From Hymenobacter sp. 5317J-9 (lineage in GTDB: Bacteria; Bacteroidota; Bacteroidia; Cytophagales; Hymenobacteraceae): a stretch of 64,000 nt of DNA. The notes under the pieces are model-generated. The model saw only the letters and a program-made list of their open reading frames with translations, ran no database searches and was not told the DNA's origin. Where the stretch lies: assembly GCF_022921075.1 (NCBI RefSeq), contig NZ_CP095050.1:496001-560000 (forward strand), in the 5' to 3' direction. Position numbers and translations under genes: made by a program. Shown piece by piece: positions 45,042 to 54,421 of this stretch; the stretch's first letter is position 1, and every line of letters begins with the position of its first letter.

Positions 45042-45588
45042 GGGTGAAGGGAAAAAGGTAAAAAATGCGGGTGAAGTATGACGAGGCGTGGGCGGCCGGC
45101 GCGTTAAGGCCGACGGTATTAGCAGTGTAATGTAGGCAAAAAGCTTGACTGACGGCCGCCCGCGCCAGCCATTTTCCTGCTTGCAGATACAACCATGGCA
45201 GCAAATAAAGCGCATGATTGCGCGGAATTGCACTTTTGCCCCCAAAAATTAACTTCCTGCCCCTGAACGCGGTGAAGGGCTGCCGGCACTTGGCCTGTTT
45301 GCAAGGCACATAGCTACTGCGCAGTGCTTTCCATGCGCCAAATGCATCGCACGCAGTCCGTAAAAGCAAACGCATTAAAACTGCCGATTGGAACCCAAAG
45401 AAAAATCACAAATAAGTTCCATTTCGTCAAAAATTTGTGAAGTTTGGCCCTTAATTTGCTGTGGTAAAGAAGCATTTCAACGGCATATTTTGCCCTTGAG
45501 CCTTTCTACCTCTATCTTGGTTCGCCGATTCGTCGGAACCACCCTCAACCGTCTTTTTTCAACTCCCTTTCACCCCTTTTTTTCACCC
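45042..45588. other. Long divergent gap between two surface-protein genes
   Basis: About 550 bases with no supported gene. It is less GC-rich than its neighbours, has a 10-base palindrome (ACTGCGCAGT, 45316-45325), and a long pyrimidine tract right before the ATG at 45589. No exact TAnnTTTG was found on either strand. The size suggests that both genes are regulated here, perhaps through a long leader. Confidence 0.5.
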
Positions 45589-48228
45589 ATGAGAAAAATA
45601 ATACACTCCTTCACCCTGCTGCTCTTCGCGTGCGGCCTGCTTTTGGGCAGCGCGCAGGAAGCACGGGCGTCGCACTTGTTGGGCGGCGACATGACCTACG
45701 TCTCGCTGGGCAATAACCAGTACCGCGTTAAGTTCCGCCTGTACCGCGACTGCTCCGGCATCACGCCCAGCGCCAACGACTTCGTGCTCTCCTGCCGCAA
45801 CGGTGGCTGCAACGCCACGGCTACGGTCACGGCGCAGTTCGTGCAGCAGGGCGCCGTGGAAGCGGGCAACCCTTTCTGCTCCGCCGTCTCGTCCGGCCCG
45901 TGCCAGGGCCCGGCAGGCCTGCCCAACTACGATGTGTACAACTACCTGGCGACCGTGACCCTGACGCCGGGCAACTGGACGCTGAGCACCTTCTCCAACG
46001 CCCGCCCCACGCTGGCCAACGTGCAAGCCGGCGACATGTACGTGGAAGCCACCCTCGACAACCGCAACCAGGGCACGACCGCCGTGGCCAACAACTCGCC
46101 CCAGTTCGACCCCCAGGACATTCCGATTCAGTACGTGTGCTGGAAGCAGAACACGACCATCACCTACTCGGCCACTGAGCCCGACGGCGACTCTGTAGTG
46201 TACTCCCTGGCCGCCCCCCTGCGCGCCTGCGGCACCCCCGTTACATACAACACCTTCCCCGGCAGCGCGCGAGTGACCAAAATTCTGAGTCAGAATCCTC
46301 TCTGCGTGTATGACTTCCCGGGCTTGCCGACCGGCCTCTACAGCCCGACCAACCCCATTCAGCTCGGCTTCGACACGGTGGGCACCTGCCCTGTGAAGAC
46401 TGGGGTGGTGCGCACGCTTACCTTCAACCAGCAGGCCCGTACCCTCTCCTTTGTACCGGGCGTTTTCGACGCCACGGCTCTGCCGAACTCGGGCAACAAC
46501 AAGTACCAAATTGCCGTGCTCATCACCGAGTACCGTCGCATCAACGGCGTGCGTCGCGTCATCGGCACGGTGCGTCGCGAGGCCAACATCATCGTAATTG
46601 ACTGCGGCCCGAACACCACGCCCAATCCCGTGACGGCCACGCCGGTAACGCCCAAGTCGGGTACCCAGACCGTGAACACGACTGATACCACGCGTATCGA
46701 CGTGCGGACCTGCAACTACTCGCGTGTGGAGTTGAACTTCACCGACCCCGATAACCTGAAGACGCCCAGCGCCAACCAGCTGCTGACCGTGACGCTGCCC
46801 GCCAACATCAACACCGACCCCAACCTGCTGGATTCGGGCGATGTGGGTACTTTCAGCCTGACCGGCAACGGCACCACCAACCCCCGCGGCGTGTTCTTCT
46901 TCCAGCCCTCGCCCACCACGCTGGGCCGCACCATCCGCCTCAACATCCGCGTTGAGGACAACAACTGCCCCATCAAGGGCGTGCAAAACCGCGTAGTGGT
47001 AATTCGCATCTACAAAGGCTTTGTAGCCACGGCTTCGGCTATTGTGGGTGCCACGGGCATCGGCAACACCACGCCGGCGTCGAACGCCATCTGCCCCGGT
47101 GGCTCGCTCACGCTGCAAGGCGGTGTGGTACGTCCCGACTCGATTCGTCGCATCGCCACCAACACCACCCAGGCCCAGGTATACACTTACCAGTGGTCGG
47201 TAGCCAACGCCGGTGGCAACGGCCTGCCCGCTGTGACCACCACCCAGCAGATTGTGGTGAGCCCCACCGTGACGACCCGCTACCGCCTCACGGCTTCGCC
47301 CACGCTGGGCTTTGCTCAGGGCTCTTGTGGCGACACCACTTCTATCTTGGTGCGCGTGGTGCCCCAGCCTGTGGTGACGGCTTCCTCTTCCGTTCCATCA
47401 GCTTGCACGGGCACGTCGGTGACGTTGCGTGCCACGGCTACCCGCCCCACCGGCACCGGCAGCAACCTGAATGACACCTACACCTACACCTGGACGGGCC
47501 CGGGTCTGCCAGCGGCCGGCACCACCACAACCAATACCTCCATCCCCGTTACTCTTAACACGCTGGGTGCCAATACTTACACCGTGACTGCCCGCGGCGC
47601 TTCGCCCTATGCGTGCACCGCCACTTCCACCGTGCAGGTGCAGGGCCTGGCCGTTATCACCGCCAAGTTCGCGGCTGACTCGACGGGCGCCGCCGGTAAG
47701 TACGACAACCGCCCGCCGGTGACCTTCACCTTCACCAACCAGACCACGCCGGTTGTGGGCGCGGCCGGTGCCCCTACCACGTATGCCTGGACGTACCAGC
47801 GCTTCAAGGACCTGAGCAACTCTCCTGTGGCCGACCCCGTCGTGAACTTTAGCTCGGCAGCTGCTCCGGCTCCGCTGAAGCTCACCCAGGCTGGTTACTA
47901 CCGTGTGCGCCTCACCACGTCGGTGACCGGCTCGAACAACCCCTGCGGCACGTTGGTGGCTGAGCGCATCGTGTTTGTACCCGACCTGCAGGTGCCGAAC
48001 ATCATCACGCCGAACGGCGATGGCCAGAACGACGTCTTCCGCATCTCGTCGGTCAACAGCACGACCAGCAAGGTGGAAATCTTCAACCGCTGGGGCCGCA
48101 AGGTGTACGAGCAAACCAACTACGCCAACAACTGGGGCGCCGACAATCAGCCCGCTGGCGTGTACTACTACCTGCTCACCGACAACAAAGGCGTGCAGAC
48201 CAAAGGCTGGGTAGAAGTGGTGCGCTAA
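45589..48228 (+). CDS. Large surface protein with gliding-motility-type C-terminal domain
   Basis: An 879-residue exported protein. The signal peptide (about 1-27, ending EARA) is followed by SHLLGGDMTYVSLGNNQYRV, a domain start common among large Bacteroidota surface proteins, then Ig/PKD-like repeats, and a type B T9SS domain: VPNIITPNGDGQNDVFRI, VEIFNRWGRKVYEQ and a final GWVEVVR. Codons end in T more often than in neighbouring genes (many GGT, GCT, CGT), which in such genomes often marks high expression. Its role is probably adhesion or gliding; no catalytic domain is visible. The strong terminator behind it supports a single-gene unit. Confidence 0.9.
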   Translation: MRKIIHSFTLLLFACGLLLGSAQEARASHLLGGDMTYVSLGNNQYRVKFRLYRDCSGITPSANDFVLSCRNGGCNATATVTAQFVQQGAVEAGNPFCSAVSSGPCQGPAGLPNYDVYNYLATVTLTPGNWTLSTFSNARPTLANVQAGDMYVEATLDNRNQGTTAVANNSPQFDPQDIPIQYVCWKQNTTITYSATEPDGDSVVYSLAAPLRACGTPVTYNTFPGSARVTKILSQNPLCVYDFPGLPTGLYSPTNPIQLGFDTVGTCPVKTGVVRTLTFNQQARTLSFVPGVFDATALPNSGNNKYQIAVLITEYRRINGVRRVIGTVRREANIIVIDCGPNTTPNPVTATPVTPKSGTQTVNTTDTTRIDVRTCNYSRVELNFTDPDNLKTPSANQLLTVTLPANINTDPNLLDSGDVGTFSLTGNGTTNPRGVFFFQPSPTTLGRTIRLNIRVEDNNCPIKGVQNRVVVIRIYKGFVATASAIVGATGIGNTTPASNAICPGGSLTLQGGVVRPDSIRRIATNTTQAQVYTYQWSVANAGGNGLPAVTTTQQIVVSPTVTTRYRLTASPTLGFAQGSCGDTTSILVRVVPQPVVTASSSVPSACTGTSVTLRATATRPTGTGSNLNDTYTYTWTGPGLPAAGTTTTNTSIPVTLNTLGANTYTVTARGASPYACTATSTVQVQGLAVITAKFAADSTGAAGKYDNRPPVTFTFTNQTTPVVGAAGAPTTYAWTYQRFKDLSNSPVADPVVNFSSAAAPAPLKLTQAGYYRVRLTTSVTGSNNPCGTLVAERIVFVPDLQVPNIITPNGDGQNDVFRISSVNSTTSKVEIFNRWGRKVYEQTNYANNWGADNQPAGVYYYLLTDNKGVQTKGWVEVVR

Positions 48229-48254
48229 GCGCCGGCTACTTTCCGCCTTCACTC

Positions 48255-48293
48255 AAAAAAAGGGTGCCGCGATATTCGCGGCACCCTTTTTTT
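48255..48293 (+). terminator. Strong terminator after the gliding-type surface protein
   Basis: AGGGTGCCGCGA pairs with TCGCGGCACCCT over a three-base loop, flanked by seven A and seven T. It also lies after the stop of the minus-strand CDF gene (48323) and can serve both. Confidence 0.9.
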
Positions 48294-48322
48294 GTTTGAT
48301 TAGCATTTAGGCCTGGTACTGC

Positions 48323-49309
48323 TTAAGCGAGGCGGTGGCGCTCGTTTTTGATGGCGTTCTGAATGGTCCAGGGTACTTCGTGGCGGAAGGGGTGTACGCG
48401 CACCGGGCACTCGGCCATGAGGCACAGCGAGCAGGCGGCGAACGTGCAGGGGTCGGCGTGCACGAACATTTCCACATCGACCGCAAACCGCGCCTTGATG
48501 AGCTCCTCGATGTCGAACAGCTGCGAATGCACTTCTTCGAGGGTGAAGTAGTAAGGCATTTGCATGTGGCAGTCGATGTGCAGGTTGGCGCCGTAGCGCT
48601 GCACGCGCAGGTTGTGCACGTCTATCCAGGGGGCCCGGCGCTGGGCTTGCAGTTCGGCAATAACCTCAGCCACGATGGCCGTATCGGTCTCGTCCATCAG
48701 CCCCGACACTGAGCGGCGGAGCATGCGCCAGCCGTTCACCAGAATGAAGCCGCCCAGCAGCAGGGCCGCGCCGGAGTCGAACCGGACAATGCCGGTGGCC
48801 GCCACCAGCACCAGCGCCCCCGACGAGACAATGGACGTGAGGGCATCGATGTAGAGGTGCTGCCCATCGCCCACCAGCGCCACCGATTTCAGGCGCTTGC
48901 CGGCGCGCACCAGGATGAGGCCCACCCCCAGGTTCACCACCGCAGTGCTGGCCAGCAGCGCCACGCCCCAGTCGGGCCGCGCCACGGGGTGGGGGTGTAG
49001 CAGCCCGCGCGAGGCATGGTACAGGATGAAGGCGCCGGCCATGAAAATCAACCCACCCTCAAAGCCCAGCGACAGGTTCTCGATTTTGCCGTGGCCGTAA
49101 GGGTGGTTTTCGTCCTTGGGCAGGCTGGTGAGGTAAAGGCTGTAGAGGGCAAACCCGCTCGTAAACACGTTGATGATGCTCTCCAACGCATCGGTGAGCA
49201 CGGCCTGGGAGCGGGTGAGGTAGTAGGCGTAAAACTTGACGGCGACCAACCCGACGCTGACCCCGAGGGACAGCAAGCCAAAGCGGCGCTTGGTGGTGGA
49301 ATGATTCAT
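48323..49309 (-). CDS. Cation diffusion facilitator (metal exporter) with cysteine-rich tail
   Basis: A 328-residue inner-membrane protein that should export divalent metal by proton exchange. Six hydrophobic segments are seen; the metal-site sequences are ALTDALESIINVF in helix 2 and DALTSIVSSGAL in helix 5, with HPYGHGKIE between. The cytoplasmic domain after residue 210 ends with an unusual tail containing Cys288, Cys293, Cys296 and Cys301 (CTFAACSLCLMAEC) and a His-rich stretch. The ATG at 49309 is preceded by a minus-strand GACCTTTG at 49328-49335. It is divergent from the NRAMP importer. Confidence 0.9.
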   Translation of the reverse strand: MNHSTTKRRFGLLSLGVSVGLVAVKFYAYYLTRSQAVLTDALESIINVFTSGFALYSLYLTSLPKDENHPYGHGKIENLSLGFEGGLIFMAGAFILYHASRGLLHPHPVARPDWGVALLASTAVVNLGVGLILVRAGKRLKSVALVGDGQHLYIDALTSIVSSGALVLVAATGIVRFDSGAALLLGGFILVNGWRMLRRSVSGLMDETDTAIVAEVIAELQAQRRAPWIDVHNLRVQRYGANLHIDCHMQMPYYFTLEEVHSQLFDIEELIKARFAVDVEMFVHADPCTFAACSLCLMAECPVRVHPFRHEVPWTIQNAIKNERHRLA

Positions 49310-49327
49310 GCAAAAGGGGTTTCGGGG

Positions 49328-49335
49328 CAAAGGTC
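49328..49335 (-). promoter_or_regulatory. Candidate -7 element of the CDF gene
   Basis: Minus-strand GACCTTTG followed by C, one base off TAnnTTTG, 19 bases before the ATG at 49309. It matches the octamer found ahead of tal-pgi, asd and the radical SAM gene. Confidence 0.5.
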
Positions 49336-49488
49336 GGGCGCCCGGCGGCAACGGCATGGCCACCCTGCCCGGCCGCCGGCCGTACTGTGGGTTCTTAGCA
49401 GAAAAGACAACCCCGCACACGGGCCAGATAATTCGGGCACCGCCGCAAAACCTTTTTGAAGAAAACCTGTATTTAAGGCAGTCGAAAA

Positions 49489-49514
49489 TAATTTTTAGGC
49501 TGGCCTAAAAATTA
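49489..49514. promoter_or_regulatory. DtxR/MntR-like operator at the NRAMP promoter
   Basis: TAATTTTTAGGC, two spacer bases and GCCTAAAAATTA form perfect 12-base arms. The TTAGG/CCTAA halves resemble sites of the DtxR/MntR family of metal-dependent repressors. The palindrome ends three bases before the -7 element, so a bound repressor would block the promoter. The regulator itself is not in the window. Confidence 0.65.
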
Positions 49515-49517
49515 ACG

Positions 49518-49525
49518 TAACTTTG
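49518..49525 (+). promoter_or_regulatory. -7 promoter element of the NRAMP gene
   Basis: TAACTTTG, an exact TAnnTTTG match. It predicts transcription start near 49532, which rules out the TTG at 49528 as the start codon and favours the ATG at 49585 or the GTG at 49546. Confidence 0.65.
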
Positions 49526-49584
49526 TTTTGAACCAACCGCTTAACGTGCCACCCTCTACGCTTACCGAACCCGCTGTTGCGCCC

Positions 49585-50907
49585 ATGGAAGCCGGCTGGC
49601 GCCACCCGCGCCGGGCCAATTCCCTGAGCGAGGTGTACGCCAGCATCAAGGTGCCGGGCGCCGATGCTTCCTTTTGGCGGAAGCTGATGGCTTTTTGGGG
49701 ACCGGGCCTGATGGTGGCCGTGGGCTACATGGACCCCGGCAACTGGGCCACCGACCTGGCCGGCGGCTCGCGCTACGGCTACACGCTGCTGTCGGTGGTG
49801 CTGATTTCCAACTTGTTTGCCATGCTGCTCCAGCACCTGGCCGCCAAGCTGGGCATTGTGACGGGCCGCGACCTGGCCCAGGCCTGCCGCGACCACTACT
49901 CGCGCCCCGTGAGCCTGATGCTGTGGTTTTTGTGTGAAATCGCCATTGCGGCCTGTGACCTAGCCGAAGTCATCGGTTCGGCCATTGCGCTGAACCTGCT
50001 ATTTGGGCTGCCGCTGGCTTGGGGCGTGGTGCTCACCACGCTGGACGTGCTGGTGGTGCTGTTTTTTCAAAACAAAGGCTTCCGCATCATCGAAAGCATC
50101 GTGGCGGGCCTTACGGTGCTCATTTTTGGGTGCTTTCTCTACGAAATAATTGTGTCGCGGCCCGATTGGGTGGCGCTGGCGCACGGGCTGGTGCCGCAGC
50201 CCAAGGTCATCACCACGCCGGGCATGCTATACGTGGCCATTGGCATTCTGGGCGCTACCGTGATGCCGCACAACCTCTACCTGCACTCCAGCATCGTGCA
50301 AACGCGGGCCATTGAGCAGACCGAGGCCGGCAAGCGCATGGCCATCAAGTTTGCTACCATCGACTCGACGGTGGCTTTGTTTGTGGCATTTTTCATCAAT
50401 GCGGCCATTCTTATTCTGGCCGCGGCCGCCTTCAACCACCACGGCATGTATGAGGTGGCCAAAATACAGGATGCTTACAAGCTGCTGGCGCCGGTGCTGG
50501 GGGCGGGTGCGGCCAGCGTGCTGTTTGCGGTAGCGCTGCTGGCGTCGGGCCAAAACTCGACCTTGACCGGGACGCTGGCCGGGCAAATTGTGATGGAGGG
50601 CTTTCTCGACCTGAAGCTGCGGCCTTGGGTGCGGCGCCTTATCACGCGCATGGTGGCCGTGGTGCCGGCGCTGGTGGTGGCCATAGTGTATGGCGAAAGC
50701 GGAACTGAGAAGCTGCTGGTTTTCAGTCAGGTAATACTGTCGATGCAACTCAGCTTTGCGGTGGTGCCGCTGGTGCTTTTCACCAGCAGTCGGGCCAAGA
50801 TGGGCGTGTTTGTGAACCGGCCCGCGGTGCGGGTGCTGGCGTGGTCGGTGTCGGCCATCATTCTGGCGCTGAATGCCTACCTGCTCTGGCAAACTGCTGT
50901 GGGCTAG
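49585..50907 (+). CDS. mntH: NRAMP family divalent metal importer (Mn/Fe)
   Basis: A proton-coupled importer of manganese or iron in the inner membrane. The 440-residue protein has about eleven hydrophobic segments. The metal-binding DPGNW (from Asp50) is in helix 1 and the second site, MPHNLYLHSS, is in helix 6; both are intact, and the Met in ATVMPHN favours transition metals over magnesium. The frame is open to a TTG at 49528, but the promoter element indicates a later start, and ATG 49585 gives a usual N-terminus. Repression by a DtxR/MntR-type regulator is suggested by the operator. A TonB receptor follows 92 bases later. Confidence 0.93.
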   Translation: MEAGWRHPRRANSLSEVYASIKVPGADASFWRKLMAFWGPGLMVAVGYMDPGNWATDLAGGSRYGYTLLSVVLISNLFAMLLQHLAAKLGIVTGRDLAQACRDHYSRPVSLMLWFLCEIAIAACDLAEVIGSAIALNLLFGLPLAWGVVLTTLDVLVVLFFQNKGFRIIESIVAGLTVLIFGCFLYEIIVSRPDWVALAHGLVPQPKVITTPGMLYVAIGILGATVMPHNLYLHSSIVQTRAIEQTEAGKRMAIKFATIDSTVALFVAFFINAAILILAAAAFNHHGMYEVAKIQDAYKLLAPVLGAGAASVLFAVALLASGQNSTLTGTLAGQIVMEGFLDLKLRPWVRRLITRMVAVVPALVVAIVYGESGTEKLLVFSQVILSMQLSFAVVPLVLFTSSRAKMGVFVNRPAVRVLAWSVSAIILALNAYLLWQTAVG

Positions 50908-50999
50908 GGTGGTGAAAGGAAAAAACAGCGAGTAGTTGCTACGCTTGCCTCACTGAGGACGAAGCACATCATTAAAACCGGATAATAATCTGGACGGCC

Positions 51000-53459
51000 A
51001 TGAAACACCTGCTACTTGCGCTGCTGTTACTGCCGCAGTTGCTGTGCGCCCAGACCGGCACGCTGCGCGGCACCGTGCGCGACGAGCAGCGGCGGCCCGT
51101 GCCCTTTGCCAGCGTGGTGCTGCCGGCCGCAAGCATAGGTGCTACCGCTGATGGCGATGGACATTTCGAAATAGCCGCCGTGCCGGCCGGCCCGGCGCGG
51201 CTGGTGGCCAGCGCGGTGGGCTACACCACGGCCACGCGCGCCGCCACAGTGGCCACGGGCGGGGCAACGGAAGTGCAATTCGTGCTCGCGCCCGCCGCCG
51301 CGGCCCTCGCCGATGTGGTGGTGACGGGCGTGAGCCGGGCCACCGAAGTGCGGCGCAGCCCCGTGCCCATTGCCACGCTGGGCCGCCGCGAAATCAGCCT
51401 CAACGCCAACACCAACGTGATTGACGCCGCCGTGCGTGGCATTCCGGGCCTGAGCGCCGTCACGACGGGCCCCAACGTGTCGAAGCCTTTTATTCGGGGC
51501 CTGGGCTATAATCGCGTGCTGACCCTCTACAACGGCTTGCGCCAGGAAGGCCAGCAGTGGGGCGACGAGCACGGCGTGGAAGTCGACGGCTACGACATCG
51601 AGCGGGTGGAAGTAGTCAAGGGCCCCGCTAGTCTGCTTTATGGTTCCGATGCCGTGGCCGGCGTGGTGAACCTGCTGCCCGCCCTGCCCAGCGGCCCCGA
51701 GGGCGAGCTGCACGGCGATGCGTTGGCCGAGCATCAGTCAAACAACGGCTTGGTGGGCAATTCGCTGGGGCTGAACTACCAAAAAAATGGCTTTCAAACC
51801 AGTTTTCGGGCCAGCCACCGCCTGGCGCGCGACTATCGCAACAGCGTGGACGGCCTGGTATATAACACCGGCTTTCGGGAGCTGACGCTGACCGGAATGG
51901 CCGGCGTGAGCAAGGCCTGGGGTAGCTCGCATTGGTACCTCACGCTCTACGACAACCGCCAGGAAATCCCGGATGGCAGCCGCGACTCGCTCAGCCGCCG
52001 CTTCACGCGGCAGGTGTTTGAAAGTGGGCTGGATGACATCAAGAATCGTCCGCTGGTGAGCGACGAAGACCTGCATTCCTACACCATTGCGCCGCTGCAC
52101 CAGCGCATTCGCCACTACCGGGTGTTCACCAAAACGCAGGTGCGCCTGGGGGGCGGCGAGCTGCACCTGCTGCTGGGCGCCCAGCAAAACCAGCGCGAAG
52201 AGTTCAACCACCCCACGGCGCCAGCCCAGGCGGGCCTGGCCCTGCGCCTCAGCACCTACACCTACGACGTGCGCTACCACCTGCCCGCCTGGCACGGCCT
52301 CGAAGCCAGCTTGGGCAGCAATGGGATGGGCCAACTCAACCGCCACCAGAACGCCACCGATTTTCCCATTCCCAACTACGATTTGCTGGACGCTGGCGGC
52401 TTTTTGCTGCTGAAGAAGGCCTTTGGCAAGCTGGAAGTGAGCGGCGGCATGCGCTACGACACCCGGCTGGTGACGTGGTCAGATTTTTACGTGGCGCCCA
52501 ATCCTGCCACTGGTTTCGATGGCGCCAGCGGGCCCCGTACGCCCGACGCCGCGCTGCAATTTCCGGCGTTTCGGCAGCGCTACCGGGGCGTGTCGGCCAG
52601 CCTGGGGGCCAGCTACGTGGCCACCGAGCGCCTCACGCTGCGCGCCAATCTGGCCCGCGGCTACCGCGCCCCCAACATCCCCGAAATCGGCTCCAACGGC
52701 CTCGACCCCGGCGCCCACATTGTGTACCTCGGCAACCGGAGCTTTCAGCCGGAATTTAGCTGGCAGCAGGACGTGGGCGTGCTCTGGCACCAGCCCGAGC
52801 TCGACGCTTCGGTGGAGCTGTTCCACAACTATGTGCAGAACTTCATCTACCAAGGCCGCTTGCTGAACGCCGCCGGCCAGCCCGTCGTCATCGTGCCGGG
52901 CAACACCACCTACCAATTTCAGCAGGCTGCCGCCCGCCTCTACGGCCTCGAAGCCAGCCTGAACTGGCGCCCGGCCGCCTTGCCCTGGCTGGCCTGGAAC
53001 AGCAGCGCTGCTTACGTGAACGGCCAAAACGCCGCCTCGACGGCGCCCGAGCACCTGGCCGCAGCAGCGCGCTACCTGCCCCTCATTCCGCCGCTGCGGG
53101 CGCGTACGGAGGTGCGCGTCACGCTGCCGGCGCAGGCGGGCCGGCTCACGGGTACCTACTTCCGGGCCACCGTGGACGGCAGCGCGGTCCAAAACCGTTT
53201 CTACGCCCTCGACAACACCGAAACCGCCACCGCCGGCTACGCGCTGCTGGGCCTGGGCGCGGGCACCACCTACGCCAACCGCGCCGGCCGCGGCGTGGCG
53301 CAGCTCATTGTGCAGGTTGATAACGTGTTCGATACGGCCTACCAGGCCCACCTCAATCGGCTGAAATACTTCGAATACTACGCCGGCTCGCCCACCGGCC
53401 GCACGGGCATCTACAACCCCGGCCGCAACGTGGGCGTGAAAGTGCTGGTGCCGTTTTAG
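51000..53459 (+). CDS. TonB-dependent receptor with regulatory-like N-terminal domain
   Basis: An 819-residue outer-membrane receptor. A signal peptide (1-18) is followed by a carboxypeptidase-regulatory-like domain (TLRGTVRDEQRRPVPFASVV), a plug with KPFIRGLGYNRVLTLYNGLR and RVEVVKGPASLLYGSDAVAG, and a 22-strand-type barrel ending in a C-terminal aromatic residue (LVPF). The substrate is not known. Receptors with the QWGDEHGVEVDGYDIERVEV plug stretch are often found by metal transporters, and here it is 92 bases after mntH, so metal uptake is a fair guess. A small outer-membrane protein follows. Confidence 0.92.
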   Translation: MKHLLLALLLLPQLLCAQTGTLRGTVRDEQRRPVPFASVVLPAASIGATADGDGHFEIAAVPAGPARLVASAVGYTTATRAATVATGGATEVQFVLAPAAAALADVVVTGVSRATEVRRSPVPIATLGRREISLNANTNVIDAAVRGIPGLSAVTTGPNVSKPFIRGLGYNRVLTLYNGLRQEGQQWGDEHGVEVDGYDIERVEVVKGPASLLYGSDAVAGVVNLLPALPSGPEGELHGDALAEHQSNNGLVGNSLGLNYQKNGFQTSFRASHRLARDYRNSVDGLVYNTGFRELTLTGMAGVSKAWGSSHWYLTLYDNRQEIPDGSRDSLSRRFTRQVFESGLDDIKNRPLVSDEDLHSYTIAPLHQRIRHYRVFTKTQVRLGGGELHLLLGAQQNQREEFNHPTAPAQAGLALRLSTYTYDVRYHLPAWHGLEASLGSNGMGQLNRHQNATDFPIPNYDLLDAGGFLLLKKAFGKLEVSGGMRYDTRLVTWSDFYVAPNPATGFDGASGPRTPDAALQFPAFRQRYRGVSASLGASYVATERLTLRANLARGYRAPNIPEIGSNGLDPGAHIVYLGNRSFQPEFSWQQDVGVLWHQPELDASVELFHNYVQNFIYQGRLLNAAGQPVVIVPGNTTYQFQQAAARLYGLEASLNWRPAALPWLAWNSSAAYVNGQNAASTAPEHLAAAARYLPLIPPLRARTEVRVTLPAQAGRLTGTYFRATVDGSAVQNRFYALDNTETATAGYALLGLGAGTTYANRAGRGVAQLIVQVDNVFDTAYQAHLNRLKYFEYYAGSPTGRTGIYNPGRNVGVKVLVPF

Positions 53460-53535
53460 GAAACAACCGGCGGGGTTAGGCCGAAGAAATAATGCGAAAA
53501 CGGTACCGCCCGGGCCTTTCTGCGTAGACGGCCGC

Positions 53536-54390
53536 ATGAAGCACTTTTTCTGGCTGCTTATCCTGCTGCCCACTTTCGCCCGGGCGCAGGCCGAACACAA
53601 ACCCACGCCCTACGACTCGGCCCATTTCAGCTGGCGCAAGCCCGTGCCCCGCAACCGCCTGCGCGAACTGCAGCCCGACCGCCCCGGCATCACCGAGAGC
53701 CCCTTCACGGTGGATGCCGGCCACGCTCAGGTGGAAATGGACCTGCTGCGCCTCCGCAACAGCGGCACCGGCGATGAACAGCGCGAACGGGAGCTGCACG
53801 TGGCCTACACCATGCTCAAGCTGGGCCTGAGCCGGCGCACCGACCTGCAGCTGGAAGTGCCGCTCTACGCCATTGCCAAGCAGCGCACCACCGAGGCCAG
53901 CGACTGGGAAGAGCGCCACGCCGGCTTCGGCGACCTCACCCTGCGCGTCAAGCACAACTTCATTGGCGACGACCAGCAGGGCAAGTTTGCCATGGCCGTG
54001 ATTGGCTACGCGCGCCTGCCCAGCGGCGGCGCGGTGGGGGAGGGCGCCCCCGAATACGGCGTGGTGCTGCCCGTCGACATTGAGCTCAGCGACAAGGCCA
54101 ACCTCGAAGCCCAGCTGGAAACCGACCTCAACTACGACCGCGACCAGGACCAACGCTACCTGCGCTTTGTGCCCTCCACCGCCTTGGAATACGACTTCAC
54201 GGAAAAGCTGGGCCTCGTGACCGAAGCCGTGGCCATGTGGAACACCGAGCAGCGCCGCTGGCAGGCTTCGGCCAACATTGCCCCCATTTTCAAGCTCACC
54301 CCCAACCTGCAGCTCGACCTCGGCACTCACCTGGCCCTGAGCCGCCTCAGCGACCACGAGTACTTCGTGGGCTTCACCTTCCGTCGCTAA
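53536..54390 (+). CDS. Outer-membrane beta-barrel protein, transporter-like
   Basis: A 284-residue exported protein with signal peptide (1-18). The body starts LQPDRPGITESPFTVDAGHAQ (family start ELQPDRPG), typical of the MetA-pathway/phenol-degradation type outer-membrane channel, and continues as amphipathic strands to the final FVGFTFRR. The substrate is unknown. It lies 76 bases after the TonB receptor and probably shares its transcript, which may mean that both handle the same solute as the NRAMP importer. Confidence 0.75.
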   Translation: MKHFFWLLILLPTFARAQAEHKPTPYDSAHFSWRKPVPRNRLRELQPDRPGITESPFTVDAGHAQVEMDLLRLRNSGTGDEQRERELHVAYTMLKLGLSRRTDLQLEVPLYAIAKQRTTEASDWEERHAGFGDLTLRVKHNFIGDDQQGKFAMAVIGYARLPSGGAVGEGAPEYGVVLPVDIELSDKANLEAQLETDLNYDRDQDQRYLRFVPSTALEYDFTEKLGLVTEAVAMWNTEQRRWQASANIAPIFKLTPNLQLDLGTHLALSRLSDHEYFVGFTFRR

Positions 54391-54406
54391 ACGCCGCGCC
54401 CGTGCC

Positions 54407-54414
54407 TATCTTTG
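54407..54414 (+). promoter_or_regulatory. -7 promoter element of the cobalamin-controlled operon
   Basis: TATCTTTG, an exact TAnnTTTG match, about eight bases before the first conserved base of the riboswitch, so transcription would begin at its very edge. Confidence 0.65.
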
Positions 54415-54421
54415 CCCCGCC

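Noticed and set aside
49528..49584. TTG start for mntH
   Set aside because: The -7 element at 49518-49525 places transcription start at or after this codon.
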